Source: Mesorhizobium temperatum
GTDB taxonomy: Bacteria; Pseudomonadota; Alphaproteobacteria; Rhizobiales; Rhizobiaceae
Reading direction: 5' to 3'
Assembly: GCF_002284575.1 (NCBI RefSeq)
Contig: NZ_NPKJ01000019.1
Span: forward strand, 186,001-250,000
Length of the DNA stretch: 64,000 nt
Shown here piece by piece: positions 11,917 through 22,347 of this stretch (position 1 is its first letter; every line of letters starts with the position of its first letter). A program made the translations under genes and the position numbers. The notes beneath the pieces were generated by a model. The model saw nothing but the letters and a program-made list of their open reading frames with translations, searched no databases and was not told the DNA's origin.

Positions 11917-11931
11917 CAGCGGCGCCAGTTT

Positions 11932-12039
11932 AAAGCGCGTCGCGACGCGCTTTAGGCTCTTGTTTTATGCATGTCGTTTTCCCAAAACCGCTGCGTACCC
12001 TCGGGTCAGGCCCGAGGGCTTGCTTTTGGGCGACATGCA
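11932..12039. repeat. Intergenic repeat, family B
   Basis: Contains AAAGCGCGTCGCGACGCGCTTT, a GACATGCATAAA-type box, AGCGGTTTTGGG in reverse orientation and a CCCTCGGGTC-AGGCCCGAGGG hairpin. The inverted second copy is at 27540-27651. It runs to the stop codon of the DUF4142 gene. Confidence 0.85.
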
Positions 12040-12591
12040 CTAGCTGTGGGCGGCCACCAGATCCTTTATGCGCCTTTCGTGCGTCCGCAGCGTCGGTAGC
12101 GTCTTCTTGGCAAATTCCTTCAGCGCCGGGTCTTCGCCCGACTGCGCATAGGTGGAAAACAGCGCCAACGCCTGCTTGTGCGCCTCGGTCTGCAGGAGGA
12201 TGTATTTCGCCTGGAATACATCGCCGTCCATGCCCTTGAGCTGGTCGAGCATTGCCTTGTCGTTCGGCAACAGGGCGGGGCCGCTCGCCGTCACCGAGGC
12301 CGTGGTCTGGCTCTGTTCGAGAGCTGCCTTGAAATCCTCACCAGCCTTGGTGTGATCCCTAACCATCAGCGAGGCGAATTCCTTCACATCGGCGGCGACA
12401 TTCTTTTGTTCGGCCAGCTTGCTGCTTTCAATCTCGAACCGGTTGGCGCTGGAGACGGTTCTGGTGAAGGTCTCGGTCTCGATCTTGGTTTCGCCGACAG
12501 CCGGTATATCCGCCGGCGTGGCGGATTGGGCGAAGGCCGCCGGCGCGCCGGCCAGCAATGCGACCATGGCCATAGTGAGATGCGTTTTCAC
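12040..12591 (-). CDS. DUF4142 exported protein
   Basis: A 183-residue protein with a signal peptide (MKTHLTMAMVALLAGAPAAFAQ) and a helical DUF4142 domain (FEIESSKLAEQKNVAADVKE, LMVRDHTKAGEDF, KAMLDQLKGMDGDVF, YILLQTEAHKQALALF). DUF4142 is a ferritin-like four-helix fold found outside the cytoplasm and often expanded in rhizobia. No enzymatic function is established. It stands alone between two repeat elements. Confidence 0.82.
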   Translation of the reverse strand: MKTHLTMAMVALLAGAPAAFAQSATPADIPAVGETKIETETFTRTVSSANRFEIESSKLAEQKNVAADVKEFASLMVRDHTKAGEDFKAALEQSQTTASVTASGPALLPNDKAMLDQLKGMDGDVFQAKYILLQTEAHKQALALFSTYAQSGEDPALKEFAKKTLPTLRTHERRIKDLVAAHS

Positions 12592-12656
12592 AGGAAATCT
12601 CCGGGATTGCGTGTCCTCGGAGAGTCAACGCGACACAAGCGGCGAAGTTGCGCGGT

Positions 12657-12865
12657 GCCCTTCCCTTCTCCCCTTGTGGGAGAAGGTGGCCTCGCGCAGC
12701 GAGGTCGGATGAGGGGTGTTCCAGCTTGGCGTTACGCCCACTCACAACCGCCCATCAGCGCCGAGAGGACGCACAATTGCCAACGCCTCATTTCTTCCAG
12801 CACCCCTCATCCGTCTCGGCGCTGCGCACCGATCCACGTTCTCCCACAAGGGGAGAAGGGAAGGC
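12657..12865. repeat. Palindromic intergenic repeat, family A2
   Basis: The ends are inverted: CCTTCCCTTCTCCCCTTGTG at the left against CACAAGGGGAGAAGGGAAGG at the right. Inside are the usual GGTGGCCTCGCGCAGCGAGG and GGATGAGGGGTG blocks. Related copies are at 13729-13885 and 18126-18288. Confidence 0.85.
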
Positions 12866-12869
12866 CCAC

Positions 12870-13613
12870 TCAGTGGCAGCACGCGCCGTCATACTGCAAC
12901 TGCTCGTCCCAGTTCGGCCGGCCCTCCGGCGTGAAATCCATCAGGTTCCACAAGGGCTCGCAAGTGCCGATGGCGCGCGGGTCCTGGCCGGGTTCGGACG
13001 GCGCGAAGCCAAGCTCGGAGCTCCAGAAATGGCGGATGCCGTCGGCGTCACGATGGAACACCGACAGCATCGGAAGTTGTGCGCCGTCGTCGGCCTCGGC
13101 GTGATAGTCGCGCTTGAAGCTGTTGCTGGCCGACGAGAGCAGCCGCATGTTCGTCCAGCCGCGATCGCGGCCAAGCGTGATCAGGTTTTCAAGCGCGGTC
13201 TTGCCCACCACGGCGAAATTGAAGCCGGCGGCCTCGAGATGGGCAATGGCACCGTCGAACTGGTCGAGCAGCGCCGTGCAGGACGGGCATGGCTGGTCGG
13301 CCCGTGCGAGCTTCGCCGTGCCGCCGCTTGTCGCCACGTCGCGCGTCTCCTGGGGATGGCGCGGAAACATCATCGAGTAGACGATCAGCGTGTCCTTGCC
13401 GGGCGAAAACAGCTCCGACAGTTTTATCCGGGCCGGCTTGCCATCGTCGCCAAGCCCGTCGAACACATAGTCCTCAGGCACCAGCCCGCCCGGCGGCAGC
13501 GCACGGCGGGCGACTGCTACATCCTCCATGGCGCGGCGCAGCTCGATTTCCTTTTGCAGCAGCGTTTCGCGGGCGGCGCGGTGTTCCTGGGATTCGTTGG
13601 GAAAGGTGATCAT
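12870..13613 (-). CDS. DUF899 thioredoxin-like protein
   Basis: About 247 residues from the ATG at 13613, chosen because GGAG lies six bases upstream. In-frame ATGs at 13619 and 13625 are alternatives. The chain has the DUF899 pattern: RALPPGGLVPEDYVFDG, LFSPGKDTLIVYSMMFPRHP, CPSCTALLDQFDGA (a CxxC pair at the thioredoxin active-site position) and NSFKRDYHAE. DUF899 proteins are predicted dithiol oxidoreductases; substrates are unknown. No signal peptide is seen, so it is probably cytoplasmic. Confidence 0.85.
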   Translation of the reverse strand: MITFPNESQEHRAARETLLQKEIELRRAMEDVAVARRALPPGGLVPEDYVFDGLGDDGKPARIKLSELFSPGKDTLIVYSMMFPRHPQETRDVATSGGTAKLARADQPCPSCTALLDQFDGAIAHLEAAGFNFAVVGKTALENLITLGRDRGWTNMRLLSSASNSFKRDYHAEADDGAQLPMLSVFHRDADGIRHFWSSELGFAPSEPGQDPRAIGTCEPLWNLMDFTPEGRPNWDEQLQYDGACCH

Positions 13614-13728
13614 TGTCATCTCCATCAGCCGTGCTTGTGGCGGCGCGCGCCCTACGCGGCAACGCGCCTTGCCTCACAAGGACGCAGGGCGAAGGACGGT
13701 TCCGACATTTTTGCGCACACGGGCGGCA

Positions 13729-13885
13729 GAAGCCCCCTCACCCGGATTGCCAACCGAATTGCGAAGAGCAATTCGGGGCAATCCGACCTCTCCCCGAGGG
13801 GAGAGGAGGTTGACGCCGTTGATGCCAGCCTCTTCTCCCCGGCGGGGAGAAGGTGGCCGCAAAGCGGCCGGATGAGGGGGCCTTC
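13729..13885. repeat. Palindromic intergenic repeat, family A2, second copy
   Basis: The ends are inverted (GAAGCCCCCTCACCCGG against GGATGAGGGGGCCTTC) with two internal hairpins (CCTCTCCCCGAGGGGAGAGG and CTTCTCCCCGGCGGGGAGAAG). Confidence 0.85.
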
Positions 13886-13909
13886 TATGCGATTGCCAAT
13901 CGGCCGAAG

Positions 13910-14344
13910 CTATGGCGCTGTTGGTACCGGGCAGCTCGTGTCGCCCTCCTGGCAGTCGAGATAGCCCTGAAAATCCTTCAGCCGGTTGTTCGTGAGGCTC
14001 TCCTTGCAACCGGCAATCACCATCGGATACATGCTGCCGGCCATATCGGGCGGGCCGCCCTGGAAAGCGCATTCGGAATCGCGGAAGGCGACCCAGGCGC
14101 GCTGCGCGCTCACCAGCAGCTTCTTCGTCGCAGCATCGTCCTTCAGCCGGCCCTCGATCTGCCTGTAGGCGTGGTTGAGCTTCTTGTCGGCTTCGGTGAA
14201 CGACTTGCCGGCGCATTCGTTCATGGTCGCCTGGTCCTGCGCGTTGGCACAATCCTCGGCGCGCGCAACACCCGCAAGAAGCGGAATGGCGAGGATCACC
14301 AGACCCGTTTTGGCCAGACCCGTTTTGGAAAGCAAAAGCCGCAT
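13910..14344 (-). CDS. LprI-family (DUF1311) exported protein
   Basis: A 144-residue protein with a signal peptide (LAKTGLVILAIPLLAGVARA) and an LprI domain holding paired cysteines: EDCANAQDQATMNECAG, QRAWVAFRDSECAFQGG, VIAGCKESLTNNR and a C-terminal LDCQEGDTSC. LprI-like proteins act in the periplasm; the mycobacterial member inhibits lysozyme. The signal peptide holds a duplicated KTGLAKTGL block caused by a 15-base tandem repeat. Its actual target here is unknown. Confidence 0.85.
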   Translation of the reverse strand: MRLLLSKTGLAKTGLVILAIPLLAGVARAEDCANAQDQATMNECAGKSFTEADKKLNHAYRQIEGRLKDDAATKKLLVSAQRAWVAFRDSECAFQGGPPDMAGSMYPMVIAGCKESLTNNRLKDFQGYLDCQEGDTSCPVPTAP

Positions 14345-14520
14345 CGTCTTTCTCCGGTTTCGGTCGAGACCCCGCCCGCGGCGCGAAAGCCGCAGGATCG
14401 CAGCTTAACGCCCGAGCGGTTGCCGGCAAGATGCAGCCTGCCGCCTTGGTGGACACTTCCTTTCCGCCGGGTGCCCTCGGCGCTATATCGTAGCGTTCGT
14501 GGTTGGCGAAAGCCGAAGCA

Positions 14521-14560
14521 TCATCCGATCTCCCCTTGCGGGGGGAGATCTCCGGCAGGA
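14521..14560. repeat. Short palindromic element
   Basis: GATCTCCCC-TTGCGG-GGGGAGATC is a hairpin followed by TCCGGCAGGAC, related to the element after carB. Confidence 0.55.
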
Positions 14561-14591
14561 CAGGGAAGGATCTCGGCTTCATTCCAGCCTG

Positions 14592-14730
14592 GGTTCCTCG
14601 CCCCCACGAAAGTGGGGGAGAGGTGGCTCGGCGAAGCCGAGACGGAGAGGGGGAACCGCGCTCTACGAAAGCCCCCTCTCCGGCCGCTTCGCGGCCACCT
14701 CTCCCCCGCTTCGCGGTGGGCGAGGAAACC
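14592..14730. repeat. Palindromic intergenic repeat, family A, third copy
   Basis: GGTTCCTCGCCCCCACGAAA at the left, GGTGGGCGAGGAAACC at the right; the order of the two inner hairpins is swapped relative to 3348-3510. Confidence 0.85.
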
Positions 14731-14892
14731 AGGTCCTGAGAATTCGAGGGACAGGGAAATCGGCAGTTTCGCCGACGGCGCCTACCCCGGAATATAGAAT
14801 ATATAAGATGCCCGGCAGGGCGGCGCCGACATCAATCAATCAATCGGCCGGTCGAGCGCTAGCTCTTATCTGGAGCGCTCGCCGACCGCCCC

Positions 14893-15381
14893 TCACCCCG
14901 CCCAATCGACTTCGAACATCCCCAGCCGCTCGTAGAGCCTGACGGCGGCGGCGTTCTCCACCGTGTTGGTTTTGAGGTCGACATGTGCAGCGCCTCGTGC
15001 GCGAAAGACGGCGAAGACGTGCCACATCAGCGCCTCGGCGATGCCCTTGCCGCGCGCTTCGGGGTGGACGGCAAGGTCTTTGACGAACGCCCTCGTCCAG
15101 CACAGTGCCGCGCCCGCCAGCCGACCTTTGCTGTCGATAACCAGGAAACACAAGGCAGGGTCGAATTCCGCGTCGCTTGAAATGCGCGGCCACCATTCCT
15201 CGAACGGCCCATCGGCGCCATCGTCGAAGACGGTGGTCAGCAGCGCATGCAAAGCGAGCGCGTCGGCGGCCTCGAAGCCGCGCATGACAAAACCTTCCGG
15301 CCAGCGTGGCGGGGCAAGCGTGTCGTCGAGGATCTTGCGCAGCCTTATGTCGTTCGGCGCCGGCGGGCGCGGCTCAGGCAT
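14893..15381 (-). CDS. GNAT-family N-acetyltransferase
   Basis: A 162-residue protein with the GNAT acetyl-CoA site (VKDLAVHPEARGKGIAEALM, where RGKGIA is the Q/RxxGxG/A loop) and a C-terminal TNTVENAAAVRLYERLGMFE that matches motif B. It would transfer an acetyl group from acetyl-CoA to an amine; the substrate is unknown. It lies 5 bases downstream of the lytic transglycosylase gene and is probably cotranscribed. Confidence 0.87.
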   Translation of the reverse strand: MPEPRPPAPNDIRLRKILDDTLAPPRWPEGFVMRGFEAADALALHALLTTVFDDGADGPFEEWWPRISSDAEFDPALCFLVIDSKGRLAGAALCWTRAFVKDLAVHPEARGKGIAEALMWHVFAVFRARGAAHVDLKTNTVENAAAVRLYERLGMFEVDWAG

Positions 15382-15386
15382 GGTGT

Positions 15387-16250
15387 TCAGGCATCAGGCT
15401 GAAGGCGGCGCCGGCCACGATCGCGGCCCAGGCCGGTTTGTTCCAGCATGCCCTTGCGCTTGGCGTCGTAATAATAGCCGCTCTGGTAGAGCCGGTCGGC
15501 GCGCTTGGCGTTGCCGCCGGCCACCAGCCAGGCGCCGCGCAGATATTTCACCGCATATTTCAGGTTGGTCTCGGCGTCGAACAACCCACTCGCCGGCCCG
15601 TCATAGCCCATGCCGCGTGCCGTCGCATGCTTGATCTGCATCAGCCCCCAATGGCCGCGATTGTAGGCCTTGGGATTGAAGGTGCTCTCGCGCTTGACGA
15701 CGCGGCGCACCAGATCGACAGGCACCTCATAGAGGACGGCATATTTCTCGATCAGCCGTTCGATCTCGCCGCGCGGGCCCGCCGAATACTCCTTGGCAGG
15801 GCTGGTCGAAAGCAGGGCGGACGGATTCTCAGGCACGACATAGGCGGCCTGCTGAACGCCGGGCATCGTCTTGCCTGTCTCGCCGGTGACCGGCATGGCG
15901 ACAGCGGCCGTCGCATAGACAGGTGCTGCGCTGGCTGGCGCGGCATCGGCCGTCATGGCTGCAGGTGCAGTTGCGGCCAGCGGAGTCGGGCCGGCAAAGG
16001 CGGCCGGCTGGGCAGGCATCGCGGTGGGGTCGACAGCCAGCGCCGCCGTCTGGACAGGCGCGATGCCGGACGATTCGGGCAGCACCGAAACCGTGTCGGG
16101 CAACGCCAGCGCAAAGCCGGCATCAGCGCCTGCGGCGGCGGTTTCAGTCAGGGAAGGCACGGCCTTCGTCTGCGAGGTCGATGTGCAGCCGCTGAGACCT
16201 GCCGCAGCGAGCATCACGCCGATCGCGGGAAAGATGATTTTTGCTGGCAA
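15387..16250 (-). CDS. Lipoprotein lytic transglycosylase (SLT domain)
   Basis: The C-terminal third is an SLT domain: YEVPVDLVRRVVKRESTFNP holds the catalytic glutamate (KRES), followed by GHWGLMQIKHATARGMGY and NLKYAVKYLRGAWL. The N-terminus shows a lipobox (MLAAAGLSGC), so it is probably an outer- or inner-membrane lipoprotein. A long Ala/Pro/Thr linker joins the two. No ATG precedes the lipobox closely; TTG at 16250 is the best start, but it is uncertain. It would cut peptidoglycan to anhydromuropeptides. Confidence 0.83.
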   Translation of the reverse strand: MPAKIIFPAIGVMLAAAGLSGCTSTSQTKAVPSLTETAAAGADAGFALALPDTVSVLPESSGIAPVQTAALAVDPTAMPAQPAAFAGPTPLAATAPAAMTADAAPASAAPVYATAAVAMPVTGETGKTMPGVQQAAYVVPENPSALLSTSPAKEYSAGPRGEIERLIEKYAVLYEVPVDLVRRVVKRESTFNPKAYNRGHWGLMQIKHATARGMGYDGPASGLFDAETNLKYAVKYLRGAWLVAGGNAKRADRLYQSGYYYDAKRKGMLEQTGLGRDRGRRRLQPDA

Positions 16251-16430
16251 GCCGCGCTCGGGTCCGGTTCGTCTGTTAAGAAAGTCCTTACACCAGCGCC
16301 TTTGCCCCGGCAATCCGCAGCCAGTTGGGACCTCGAATGGTTTTCGGGTGGCAACAGATCCCTGAAAATGCGATATCTCGTTCTCGATATGTACTGGATT
16401 CCCATCCGTTTCTGCGGAAAGGAGCACATC

Positions 16431-17000
16431 ATGGAAAGCACCTCTCAAGCCGTCGCCGGCCACGCGGTCTTCGAAACCGTGATCGGCTTCATGGGCATCG
16501 CCTGGAGCGAGGCCGGATTGACCCGGCTCTGCCTGCCCCAGCGCAACCGCGACGCCGTGGAACGCCGGCTTTTGCGTCATGCCGGCAGTGCCGCTTCGAG
16601 CGCCCAACCGCAATGGATTAGCGAGCTGATTCTGTCGATACAGGCCTATGCAGCCGGCGAGGACGTCGATTTCTCCGGTGTGCCGGTCGATCTCACCGGC
16701 GTCGACGATTTCCGTCTCGCCATCTATGACGCGGCGCGAAAGCTGGCCTTTGGCGAGACCACCACCTATGGCGAACTGGCCAAGCGCGCCGGCCATGCCG
16801 GTCTGGCGCGTGAGACGGGTGCGGCGCTCGGCGCCAACCCGGTGCCGCTGGTCATCCCTTGCCACCGCATTCTTGCCGCCGGCGGCAAGATCGGCGGTTT
16901 TTCCGCGCCCGGCGGCTCGACCACCAAGGAAAAGATGCTGGCGATGGAAGGCGTGCGCGTCGGCCCGCCGCCGCCAGCGCAGGTCTCGTTCGGATTCTGA
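16431..17000 (+). CDS. ogt: Methylated-DNA--protein-cysteine methyltransferase
   Basis: A 189-residue protein with the alkyl-acceptor motif VIPCHRIL, preceded by FGETTTYGELAKRAG and GLARETGAALGANP, the helix-turn-helix of Ogt/AdaB enzymes. It removes alkyl groups from O6-alkylguanine by transfer to the active cysteine, a suicide reaction. The ATG at 16431 has AAAGGAG eight bases upstream, which decides the start even though the frame is open far further left. It is a single gene, divergent from the transglycosylase. Confidence 0.93.
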   Translation: MESTSQAVAGHAVFETVIGFMGIAWSEAGLTRLCLPQRNRDAVERRLLRHAGSAASSAQPQWISELILSIQAYAAGEDVDFSGVPVDLTGVDDFRLAIYDAARKLAFGETTTYGELAKRAGHAGLARETGAALGANPVPLVIPCHRILAAGGKIGGFSAPGGSTTKEKMLAMEGVRVGPPPPAQVSFGF

Positions 17001-17012
17001 GGCCGGACCTAG

Positions 17013-17339
17013 CTAGTCAGGAAAGATGCGCCGGCGGAAACGCCGGTCTGTGTCCACCCGCTTGCATTTGTAGACGATGCAGGACTTCGTGTCGGCGCTC
17101 GGCACTGAAGCGCGTGCCCTGACCTCGCCCATGTTGCAGAAACGCTGGCTCCGCACATAGCGGTCGTAGAGCGGCAGCCCCGGCGTGCGCGTCGACTGGT
17201 AACGCAGGATGACCGCGCCCTCCCGCGCGATCGTCGCCCGCACCATGCCGCAGGCCATGCGGCTCGGATCGTAGCGCGAGATCGCCTGCGCCTCGGCGGC
17301 CACCAGCGTCAGGCAGGCGGCAAGCAGAACAGTTTTCAT
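17013..17339 (-). CDS. Small exported protein, function unknown
   Basis: About 108 residues from the ATG at 17339, with a signal peptide MKTVLLAACLTLVAAEAQA. The mature chain has four cysteines (RMACGMV, RFCNMGE, CIVYKCKR) and is basic at the C-terminus. The cysteine spacing suggests a small disulphide-stabilised periplasmic protein. Similar short proteins are common in Mesorhizobium genomes, but I do not recognise a named family. Confidence 0.65.
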   Translation of the reverse strand: MKTVLLAACLTLVAAEAQAISRYDPSRMACGMVRATIAREGAVILRYQSTRTPGLPLYDRYVRSQRFCNMGEVRARASVPSADTKSCIVYKCKRVDTDRRFRRRIFPD

Positions 17340-17503
17340 GGTCCTCTCCCCAAACGGGACCGGACGCTCGAAGGCGGCACGATCCATCCCGCAACGTGCG
17401 CGATAGGCGATGCCACCCTCCGCAACGCGCGACGTTGCAAGGCTTTCACGCGATTGGGGCGGCCATTGGGCAGCGCCGCAGCAGCGCCTTTTTTCGCGCA
17501 GTC

Positions 17504-17532
17504 TTGTTTTTTGCGGAGAAGCAGACTATATG
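17504..17532 (+). promoter_or_regulatory. Candidate promoter of the cold-shock gene
   Basis: TTGTTT (17504-17509), a 17-base spacer and TATATG (17527-17532). The start near 17540 would leave a 5-prime leader of about 130 bases, as expected for cspA-type mRNAs. Confidence 0.45.
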
Positions 17533-17669
17533 AGGTCCATTGATATTTCGGCCGATCGATCCGGGCCTCGCGATATTCGCGTTTGCTGACGTCTATCTCC
17601 AAAATCTCGATACAAACCGGCTGGACTTCGGTTCGGTCAATCTAAAGCAAACGTATAAGGACTATCGAA

Positions 17670-17882
17670 ATGGCAACAGGTACGGTCAAGTGGTTTAACT
17701 CCACCAAGGGTTTCGGCTTCATCCAGCCTGACAGCGGCGGCGCGGACGTTTTCGTCCACATCTCTGCAGTCGAGCGCGCTGGACTGTCGACCCTGGTCGA
17801 AGGCCAGAAGATCAACTTCGAGATCGAGCAGGACCGCCGCACTGGCAAGTCGTCCGCTGGATCTCTGAGCAAGGCAGCCTGA
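17670..17882 (+). CDS. Cold-shock protein, CspA family
   Basis: A 70-residue protein with both RNA-binding motifs (KGFGFIQP for RNP1 and VFVHISAVE for RNP2) and the usual start [15 protein letters not shown]. It binds single-stranded nucleic acid and melts RNA structure. AAGGACTATCGA precedes the ATG. A long upstream region with a promoter candidate and a terminator 160 bases downstream frame it as a monocistronic unit. Confidence 0.95.
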   Translation: MATGTVKWFNSTKGFGFIQPDSGGADVFVHISAVERAGLSTLVEGQKINFEIEQDRRTGKSSAGSLSKAA

Positions 17883-18048
17883 TTTTGCGAATGGCGCGCG
17901 CCGGGCGATAGCTCGGGGCGCGCGGCAAGTCACGGATGTACTGACGGTCGCGCGAGAAGCGCACCGGAGCGAAAAACCCCGACAAGCCGAAGCAGCAGAT
18001 TGCTGCCGGCCCGGACCAAACGCTCCCGATCAGGCTACCAAGCATGGG

Positions 18049-18073
18049 AAGGCGGGATTTTGTCCCGCCTTTT
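18049..18073 (+). terminator. Intrinsic terminator after the cold-shock gene
   Basis: AAGGCGGGA (18049-18057), short loop, TCCCGCCTT (18063-18071), followed by T residues. Confidence 0.8.
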
Positions 18074-18125
18074 TGCTGTCCGGATTTTAGACACCGACAA
18101 TTGGCGAAACCGGCGATGCGGCGTC

Positions 18126-18288
18126 CTTCTCCCCGTCACTATACGGGGAGAAGTGCCCGGCAGGGCGATGAGGGGCAGCGCGACGCATCAGGACCACCAT
18201 CGCAGCCAAGCACGACATTGCGACAAAGGCTGGCGCTGCCCCTCATCTGGCTGCCGCCATCTTGTCCCCGTATAGTGACGGGGAGAAG
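18126..18288. repeat. Palindromic intergenic repeat, family A2, third copy
   Basis: CTTCTCCCCGTCACTATACG at the left is exactly repeated in inverted form at the right (CGTATAGTGACGGGGAGAAG). Inner blocks GATGAGGGGCAGCG and CGCTGCCCCTCATC pair as well. Confidence 0.85.
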
Positions 18289-18389
18289 CACGCTTTCGCC
18301 TAAGCTTTCGCCAATTGCCGACGTTGCTCAGGAAATCGGCGACCGGGATACACTATGTCCACGCCAAGCGGCGCCTCGAAGGCAACACA

Positions 18390-19001
18390 TCAAGGCAGCC
18401 ACTCCATCGGCACATGCCCCGGATCGGCCTCGACTCGTTTCAGCCAGGCCGCCACCGCCGGATAGGCGTCGAGTTGGAAGCCGCCCATCTCGGCCGTATG
18501 CGTATAGGCGTAGAGCGCGATGTCGGCGACGCTCAATGCCTCACCGGCAAAGAACGCACTGCCCGCCAGATGCTTGTTCATCACGCCGAGCGCCTTGTTG
18601 CCACGCTCCAGCGTCACCGCCAGCCGTTCCGGCGTCGCATCCTTGGCCCGTTCGGGAAAGGTGAGCAGCGCCTTGCGCACTGCGATATAGGGTTCGTGGC
18701 TGTACTGCTCGAAGAACAGCCATTGATAGGCCAGTGCCCGCTCGTATTTGTCGGCCGGCAGGAACCGCGTGCCTTCGGCGAGGTAAAGCAGGATGGCGTT
18801 GGATTCGGCAAGCCGCCTGCCGTCGTCGAGCTCGAGCAGCGGCACCATGGCGTTCGGGTTCTTGGCGACATAGTCGGGCTTGCGGGTGTCGCCGGTATGC
18901 GAACTCACCTCGACATTGGTGAAGGCCATGCCGAGCTTGGCCATCAACAGTCGCGGCTTGTAGCAATTGCCGCTGTCGATCATTCCATAGAGTATGGTCA
19001 T
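18390..19001 (-). CDS. Glutathione S-transferase
   Basis: A 203-residue protein with the GST N-terminal thioredoxin fold (MTILYGMIDSGNCYKPRLLM, then AMVPLLELDDGRRLAESNAI with the ESxAI glutathione-binding turn) and an all-helical C-terminal domain (EALSVADIALYAYTHTAEMG). It conjugates or reduces using glutathione in the cytoplasm; the substrate is unknown. Single gene. Confidence 0.88.
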   Translation of the reverse strand: MTILYGMIDSGNCYKPRLLMAKLGMAFTNVEVSSHTGDTRKPDYVAKNPNAMVPLLELDDGRRLAESNAILLYLAEGTRFLPADKYERALAYQWLFFEQYSHEPYIAVRKALLTFPERAKDATPERLAVTLERGNKALGVMNKHLAGSAFFAGEALSVADIALYAYTHTAEMGGFQLDAYPAVAAWLKRVEADPGHVPMEWLP

Positions 19002-19126
19002 TGGCGCTCCGCTCGCTCGTGCAACGACAGCCCCTGGGGCCTGAGTCCGGTCTCAAGGCTCTATCCCGGCAGCAACAACTTCATCCAGTGATTTGTTTTG
19101 GCGCAACCATCAGCGCCGCTGATAGA

Positions 19127-19977
19127 TCACCCAAACAGAGGCACGACGTTGTTGTCCCTGCCAAGCAGCCTATCGATCGATAGCGGTTCCTCGTCGAACA
19201 GCGTGCCGGCCAGCGCCGGCCGGGCAAGGTAAAAACCCTGCAAAAGATCGACGCCGCCATCCAGCGCGACGCGCAGATGCGTGGATTGCTCGATGCCTTC
19301 GACCAGCACCTTGGTGCCGTGGTCGTGCAGCGCGGAGACCAGCGGCCGGAAAAACCGCTCGGCGGCGGCATGGCGGCAGAATTCCGCGAACCAGGTGCCG
19401 TCGATCTTGACGATGTCGGGCTGGACAAGCGCGACCCGTTCTTCCGTCGAATGCCCGGTGCCGAAATCGTCGATGGCGATGCGGATGCCGTCACGCCGCA
19501 TCTCGCGCGCCAGGCTGACGAGCACCTTGTCGTCGGCCGCCTGTTCGGTGATTTCGCAGACCAGCATGCCGGGGTACAGATCGAACTCGGCGAGATGCCT
19601 GGTCATCAGCCTGATCTCAGCCAGCGCTCGCCCGGGGGCATCGTTGATCAGCGGATTGTAGTTGAAGAACAGGTCGAGCCCGTCGACGCCGATGTTGCGG
19701 AAGTTCCGGAGATGCAGCATCCGGCACATCGTCTCGACGAACAGGCGATCCACCACGGGGACGCCCTCGAAAAATACGCGCGGCGCGACCGACCTGCCGG
19801 CGCGGTGCGGCTCGATCAGGCCCTCGACCGCGACGGCCTTCAAAAACCTGCCGCGCGGGGCAAAAATCGGCTGATAGGCGCTCCTCAACCGGAACGCGCC
19901 ATAGACGCCGTATTCGATTCCGACCTCATCGGCAAAGATTGCTTCACCGACATTGCGCCGCCTGTCGGGTCGCCCGG

Positions 19978-19981
<4 letters not shown>
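19127..19981 (-). CDS. EAL-domain protein (c-di-GMP phosphodiesterase candidate) 1
   Basis: A 284-residue protein consisting almost wholly of an EAL domain. Residues expected for catalysis are visible: EGL at about 53, asparagine in FFNYNP, CEITEQ, IDDFGTGHS, VKIDG, VEGIEQ and QGFYLARP. The arginine after EAL is replaced (EGLIEP), so activity is not certain. No membrane segment or GGDEF domain is present. Its start overlaps the upstream EAL gene by 4 bases (ATGA). Confidence 0.85.
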
Positions 19982-22278
<2,297 letters not shown>

Positions 22279-22300
22279 TCAGCCGCATCGTTCCAGAACA

Positions 22301-22332
22301 CCAAAAAACCCGGCTCGCGCCGGGTTTTTTGG
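22301..22332. terminator. Bidirectional intrinsic terminator
   Basis: CCAAAAAACCCGGC (22301-22314), loop TCGC, GCCGGGTTTTTTGG (22319-22332): a perfect 14-base stem with A and T runs on both sides, serving aatA and the convergent MFS gene. Confidence 0.9.
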
Positions 22333-22347
22333 CGATAGGCGCCCGCC

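Noticed and set aside
12178..13964. Long plus-strand frames over DUF4142 and DUF899 genes
   Set aside because: Antisense shadows typical of high-GC DNA; the minus-strand genes have family motifs and signal peptides.
17883..18048. A frame reading REKRTGAKNPDKPKQQIAAG between the cold-shock gene and its terminator
   Set aside because: No start codon or ribosome-binding site; more likely the 3-prime part of the cold-shock transcript.
18126..18288. Possible CRISPR array
   Set aside because: The repeats are inverted, not spaced direct repeats.
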